From positions 1 through 35,419 of the forward strand of contig CAKOSN010000019.1 in NCBI GenBank assembly GCA_934102255.1: a stretch of DNA of 35,419 nt, given 5' to 3'. Within the stretch, counting starts at the first letter, position 1; each line of letters opens with the position of its first letter. A program made the translations under genes and the position numbers. This document shows positions 32,131 to 35,419 of the stretch, piece by piece. Below the pieces are notes generated by a model. The model ran no database searches, was not told where the DNA came from, and was given only the letters and a program-made list of their open reading frames with translations. Origin of the DNA: an uncultured Bacilli bacterium (lineage in GTDB: Bacteria; Bacillota_I; Bacilli_A; RF39; UBA660).

Positions 32131-32844
32131 TTAGTGTACAAACATTTTTCTTGTTAATTTTCTGGCAATATCTTCTTTATTATAAGCTTCTTCGATAGTA
32201 TCTTGTTTATCGATAATATAAGCTAGATGATTGCCATTTCTAATATCTTCTAAGTCGTTTGCCACTACTAAATCACAATGGTTTTTATCACGTAGTTTGG
32301 TTGCCACGGCAATTAAGTGTTATTTGGAAACATTGTCTAATAGTTTAAAGCCAACTAAATAAGTTTCTGGACTTAAAGTTTTTATTATTGAAATAATTTT
32401 AGGTGTTGGTTTTAAGACAATTACAAGGTTATCTTCAGATGAAGAAATTTTACTCCCAGTTATAGTTTGAACATTTTTTAAGGCTTCATCAATATCATCT
32501 TTTGACTGTAAACTACTCTTTATTCTTTCGATTGTAGTTACATAATCAATAGTGTAATCTGATACAGCCATAGAATGAATGAAATAATCAATTTTTTCGG
32601 TTGTGAGCAAAGTTTCAATGGTTTGCTTTAAATCCTTCGTTCCTTCTATTTCAATTACTTTAACATTTACCATATTACTTGGGCGGACGGCATTTTTAGA
32701 ACAAACATAATAAATCATTACGTCTTTTGGGCTTAAGTGATTTGCAATAGCAAGTCCTAATTTACCAGTTCCGGAATTAGTAATCTTTCTTACGTTATCA
32801 ATTTTTTCTGATGTTCCACCAGCAGTTATTATTATTTTTTGCAT
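32131..32844 (-). pseudogene. coaB: Phosphopantothenate-cysteine ligase with in-frame stop
   Basis: CoaB joins cysteine to 4'-phosphopantothenate in coenzyme A synthesis. The frame starts MQKIIITAGGTSEKIDNVRK ITNSGTGKLG, as in stand-alone (type II) CoaB of streptococci and enterococci, with HSMAVSDYT and VGFKLLDNVSK. A TAA at 32320-32322 then stops it. Without that stop the same frame continues HLIAVATKLRDKNHCDLVVA, then NDL, and ends RKLTRKMFVH at 32131, giving 237 residues, the normal length. A GAA-to-TAA change (NVSKE expected) is the simplest explanation. The 174-residue product would lack the last quarter including the conserved KLRDKxxDLVVAND part. It follows coaC by three bases. Since CoA synthesis is essential, a sequencing error or a second copy should be suspected. 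Confidence 0.85.
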
Positions 32845-32847
32845 ATA

Positions 32848-33402
32848 CTATCTACTCTTTTCTAATATTAATTCTTTTACATAATCTACTATTTTTTCAC
32901 TTTCAGGTAGTTTACCTTTGGCGTTATATCCACATGCAAGATGACCCGTAGCTGGTTCAATAATTTTATAACCATATTTTTTTAACTTAGCAATATTATC
33001 TTGTACAACAGGATTTTCATACATGCCATTATTCATAGCCGGAGCAAAAATTACTGGGGCTTTGGTAGCCATAATAGTTGTTGATAACATATCATCAGCA
33101 ATGCCGTTTGCAACTTTACCTATTATATTAGCAGTTGCAGGAACGATAAGAAATACATCGGCTTTTCTTGCTAAACTAATATGTTCGACCTCAATATAAT
33201 CAGGACGTTTAAACATATCAGTAACGACTTTATTTCCTGATAAAGTTTCTAATGTTAATGGCGTTATAAACTCACAAGCATTTTTAGTCATTATAACATC
33301 GACGTTAGTGCCTTCTTTTTTTAAATAACTTACTATACCACAAGCTTTATAAGCCGATATTCCCCCAGTTATTCCTATTACAATATTTAAATCTTTAAAC
33401 AT
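32848..33402 (-). CDS. coaC: Phosphopantothenoylcysteine decarboxylase
   Basis: CoaC is the FMN-dependent decarboxylase that makes 4'-phosphopantetheine in coenzyme A synthesis. The 184-residue product is a stand-alone HFCD flavoprotein: GITGGISAYKA near the start, the active-site His in VEHISLARKAD, the substrate motif APAMNNGMYENP, and the Cys of the ACGYNAKGKLPE loop (catalytic Cys, with GxGxLPE). The start ATG at 33402 has AGGGAAG upstream; an in-frame ATG at 33426 is possible. In most bacteria CoaB and CoaC are fused; separate genes are the streptococcal/enterococcal style. It overlaps or abuts coaB (three-base gap). Confidence 0.94.
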   Translation of the reverse strand: MFKDLNIVIGITGGISAYKACGIVSYLKKEGTNVDVIMTKNACEFITPLTLETLSGNKVVTDMFKRPDYIEVEHISLARKADVFLIVPATANIIGKVANGIADDMLSTTIMATKAPVIFAPAMNNGMYENPVVQDNIAKLKKYGYKIIEPATGHLACGYNAKGKLPESEKIVDYVKELILEKSR

Positions 33403-33463
33403 ACTTTTTCTTCCCTTCTTCTTCATTCTATAATTTAATGGTTAATAAGTAAAATATATAATT

Positions 33464-33491
33464 ATTATATGTACGATAAGCTATACTTATC
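33464..33491 (-). promoter_or_regulatory. coaC promoter region with dyad
   Basis: A minus-strand TATAAT (33464-33469) lies about 60 bases before coaC. The dyad GATAAG-CTATA-CTTATC (33475-33491) sits over the expected -35 and may be a regulator site. Confidence 0.35.
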
Positions 33492-33507
33492 ACGATTAAA
33501 AGGCATA

Positions 33508-33537
33508 TAAAAAACGTCTAAATAAATTAAACGTTTT
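33508..33537 (-). terminator. Terminator of dacF-mntP operon
   Basis: On the minus strand AAAACGT and ACGTTTT pair across a 13-base loop and run into TTTTTTA, about 20 bases after the mntP stop. Confidence 0.65.
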
Positions 33538-33555
33538 GGAAATTAGATTTTAAAA

Positions 33556-34089
33556 CTAAAATATTAAAATTTTAAAGCCAATTAGTATTAAGATTATCCC
33601 ACCTACTACTTGGGGTTTATTAGCTATTTTGCTGCCAAAATAATTACCTAAGAAAGGACCAACAAAACACATAAGAAAAGTAACAATACCAATCAAACTA
33701 AGAGAAACTAACATATTAACATTTAGAAAAGCATAGGAAAGACCAACGGCAAAGGCATCTAAGGAGGTAGCGATGCCTAAAATGAAAAGATTTTTAAGAC
33801 CTATATTATAATTTAATTCTTCTTCTTTGGTAATTAACATGTTAAGTCCAATTAAACTTAAAATTAAGAAAGCAATAAATTTAGTAAGAAAAGTTACTTG
33901 GGAATTAAAGTTGTAAGCAACAAGAAAACCTAACATAGGCATTAAAACTTGCAAAGTACTAAAAGTAATAGCAATTTTTAATTTATTAAAAATATTAAGA
34001 TGTTTGTATTTAAGACCTAAGGTAATAGATACAACGAAGGCATCACTAGCAAGGCCAACTGCAATTAAAAATAGTTCAAAAATTGTCAT
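33556..34089 (-). CDS. mntP: Manganese efflux pump MntP
   Basis: A 177-residue integral membrane protein with six predicted helices in two similar halves. Each half carries the family signature with an acidic residue inside the membrane: GLASDAFVVSITLGLK near residue 13 and IATSLDAFAVGLSYA near residue 107. MntP (YebN) family proteins export manganese and protect against its excess. The gene starts two bases after the dacF stop, so the two are cotranscribed. In related genomes the gene is often controlled by a yybP-ykoY riboswitch or MntR; no such element is visible because the promoter is that of dacF. The related sporulation protein YtaF is a less likely alternative. Confidence 0.9.
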   Translation of the reverse strand: MTIFELFLIAVGLASDAFVVSITLGLKYKHLNIFNKLKIAITFSTLQVLMPMLGFLVAYNFNSQVTFLTKFIAFLILSLIGLNMLITKEEELNYNIGLKNLFILGIATSLDAFAVGLSYAFLNVNMLVSLSLIGIVTFLMCFVGPFLGNYFGSKIANKPQVVGGIILILIGFKILIF

Positions 34090-34091
34090 AA

Positions 34092-35243
34092 TTAAATTTT
34101 ATTTATCTTTTTACCTTTTATAATAGTCATAAAATTTTCTAAAAAAGTTTCCCAAAGATTAGATTTTTCAATATCATAAGAAATGGTAACATCTTCTTCT
34201 CTAACTATTAAGCCTTCGTTATCTAGGATTTCTACAGTACCAACCTTAGTACCCGCTTTAATTGGAGCGACTAGTTTATCAACTTTTAAATTATAAGTGT
34301 AATTAGGAATATCTTTTTCTTTGCTCATTAATTCAGTTACAGGATTTTTAACAACTATTTTAGCGGTCTTTTGTTTACTTTTATCAATATAAATAGTTCC
34401 TAGTTCTTGAGATGTATCTAAAATAGTATTAAGTTTAAAGGAATTAAAGGCATAATTTAACATATTAGTTGTTTCACTACTTCTAGTATCACTGGAAGGT
34501 TCGCCCATAACAACGGTTATATAACGAACATTGCCTTTCTTAGCGGTTGCAGTTAAACAATAACCGGCTTCATTAGTATAACCAGTTTTTAAACCGTCTA
34601 CTCCTTCTAGGAAGCGAACTAGTTTGTTGGTATTAACGAGCCATGTCCTAGAACCGTCGGGTTTATTAAAATAATCTTCATAAATAGATGTGTAATGTAA
34701 AATTTTTTCATGACTTATTAAGTTAGAGGCCATAATAGCCATATCGTAGGCGGAGCTATAATGATTATCAGCATGCAGACCATGAGGATTGACAAAGTGC
34801 GTATTAGAAAGACCTAAATCTTCAACTTTTTTATTCATCATATCCACAAAATTTTCTACACTACCCCCAATAAACTCAGCAAGGGCAATCGCACCGTCGT
34901 TTGCTGAAGCAATACTTACTCCTTTAATTATTTCTTCCAAACGAACATTACTGCCAGCTTCTAAAAACATTTGAGACCCACCCATGTCGGCTGCTCGCTT
35001 AGAAATATTTACGGTGTCATCTAGCGAAACACGACCATTATCAACAGCTTCAAAAGTAAGTAAAAGAGTCATTATTTTCGTCATCGAAGCTGGTTCTAGA
35101 CGTTCATTACTATTCTTTTCAAAAATAACTTTGCCAGTGGTTGGTTCAATGATAATAGCACTTTTAGCATTACTAGCTAAATCAATAGCAAAAACCGAAA
35201 AAGGACAAATAAGTAAGACCAATAAAAAACATACTTTTTTCAT
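34092..35243 (-). CDS. dacF: D-alanyl-D-alanine carboxypeptidase (DacF/PBP5 type)
   Basis: A low-molecular-mass penicillin-binding protein that removes the terminal D-Ala from peptidoglycan stem peptides. The 383-residue product has a signal peptide (MKKVCFLLVLLICPFSVFA), the SxxK motif SMTK at residues 53-56 (catalytic Ser53 and Lys56), SAN at 113-115, and KTG in GLKTGYTNEAGYC (about 220). A C-terminal beta domain follows and the end is a basic amphipathic helix (WETFLENFMTIIKGKKINKI region) for membrane association. The length matches DacA/DacF. The choice of DacF over DacA is from overall similarity to sporulation-linked homologues and the spore-forming host, and is tentative. Ribosome site AGAGGT precedes the ATG. 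Confidence 0.93.
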   Translation of the reverse strand: MKKVCFLLVLLICPFSVFAIDLASNAKSAIIIEPTTGKVIFEKNSNERLEPASMTKIMTLLLTFEAVDNGRVSLDDTVNISKRAADMGGSQMFLEAGSNVRLEEIIKGVSIASANDGAIALAEFIGGSVENFVDMMNKKVEDLGLSNTHFVNPHGLHADNHYSSAYDMAIMASNLISHEKILHYTSIYEDYFNKPDGSRTWLVNTNKLVRFLEGVDGLKTGYTNEAGYCLTATAKKGNVRYITVVMGEPSSDTRSSETTNMLNYAFNSFKLNTILDTSQELGTIYIDKSKQKTAKIVVKNPVTELMSKEKDIPNYTYNLKVDKLVAPIKAGTKVGTVEILDNEGLIVREEDVTISYDIEKSNLWETFLENFMTIIKGKKINKI

Positions 35244-35301
35244 AATAATTACCTCTATTAAAATTTATGAAAAAAAGTGAAGTTTATTACTTTAATATAG
35301 A

Positions 35302-35343
35302 AGCTAAAAAAATAACAGAATGACTTTTAATCACTCTGCTATT
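35302..35343 (-). terminator. Terminator of a gene outside the window
   Basis: On the minus strand AATAGCAGAGTGA pairs with TCATTCTGTTATT (35311-35343), followed by TTTTTTTAGC. It must end a minus-strand gene that starts beyond the window. Bases 35344-35419 hold no recognisable gene. Confidence 0.7.
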
Positions 35344-35419
35344 AGTTAGTGTAGAATAAGTGTGGAGATTTTTGCTCCAAATTGAGTTATAATATATCTT
35401 GATTTTATGATAATATGGT

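Noticed and set aside
27058..32322. Reassigned TAA codon, suggested by two in-frame TAA stops
   Set aside because: TAA ends many intact genes in the window, and TGA also ends genes, so the standard code holds; the two cases are mutations or errors.
1..35419. CRISPR array, prophage module or rRNA
   Set aside because: No regularly spaced repeats, phage structural genes or rRNA sequence were seen on either strand.

Overview
The window is about 35.4 kb of very A+T-rich DNA from a spore-forming, low-GC Gram-positive bacterium (Bacillota), most likely an uncultured gut lineage of Bacilli/Erysipelotrichia/RF39 type. The evidence is spoIVA, CotF-like coat genes, scpA/scpB, der, separate coaB and coaC genes, strong AAGGAGG-type ribosome sites and a tRNA-Leu gene with an encoded CCA end. 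TGA, TAA and TAG all act as ordinary stops, so the standard bacterial code applies. Most genes lie on the minus strand; the plus-strand genes (ClpX-like, zinc-ribbon protein, transposase, serpin) sit in the variable parts. The species assignment is inference.

Layout by position (minus-strand operons run from high to low coordinates): 104-1578, two 'toast-rack' membrane genes (LiaF-like and DUF4097-like); 1616-2923, der; 3000-4711, two type IV prepilin-like proteins; 4953-5415, two overlapping spore coat genes; 5510-8814, a large prepilin-like Ig-domain protein with a glycine-zipper tail plus a membrane-anchored partner; 8905-9177, HU; 9524-10999, SpoIVA; 11144-13471, response regulator, histidine kinase and an HMA-like protein; 13538-16817, an FtsX-type ABC transporter; 16870-19603, a decayed zone with a frameshifted csoR, a broken nucleotidyltransferase, an orphan gene fragment and an intact ClpX-like ATPase; 19685-20743, an orphan protein with a CPxCG zinc knuckle; 20971-21582, a HAD phosphatase; 21661-22014, a compact RNA-rich locus with a 30-residue hydrophobic peptide; 22111-25523, tRNA-Leu, a pentapeptide-repeat protein, ScpB, ScpA and a membrane protein in one probable operon; 26111-28080, a pilin-like surface gene cut by an IS30-type element whose transposase has an in-frame stop; 28334-29983, a membrane-anchored serpin; 30127-31935, a three-gene operon with two degenerate J-domain proteins; 32131-33402, coaB (with an in-frame stop) and coaC; 33556-35243, mntP and dacF.

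The most interesting locus is 21742-22014. A good sigma-A promoter starts an RNA at the first base of a long-range inverted repeat. The Shine-Dalgarno site of a tiny K/R-flanked hydrophobic ORF faces an upstream anti-SD, and a minus-strand terminator hairpin just after the stop codon implies an antisense RNA over the 3' end. This looks like a type I toxin-antitoxin module of a kind I do not recognise. Other notable points are an intact CsoR-type operator lying in the promoter spacer of a broken csoR gene, a nonsense codon in the essential-pathway gene coaB, two J-domain-like proteins lacking the HPD motif, and a ClpX-like ATPase without the zinc domain or an IGF-type loop.
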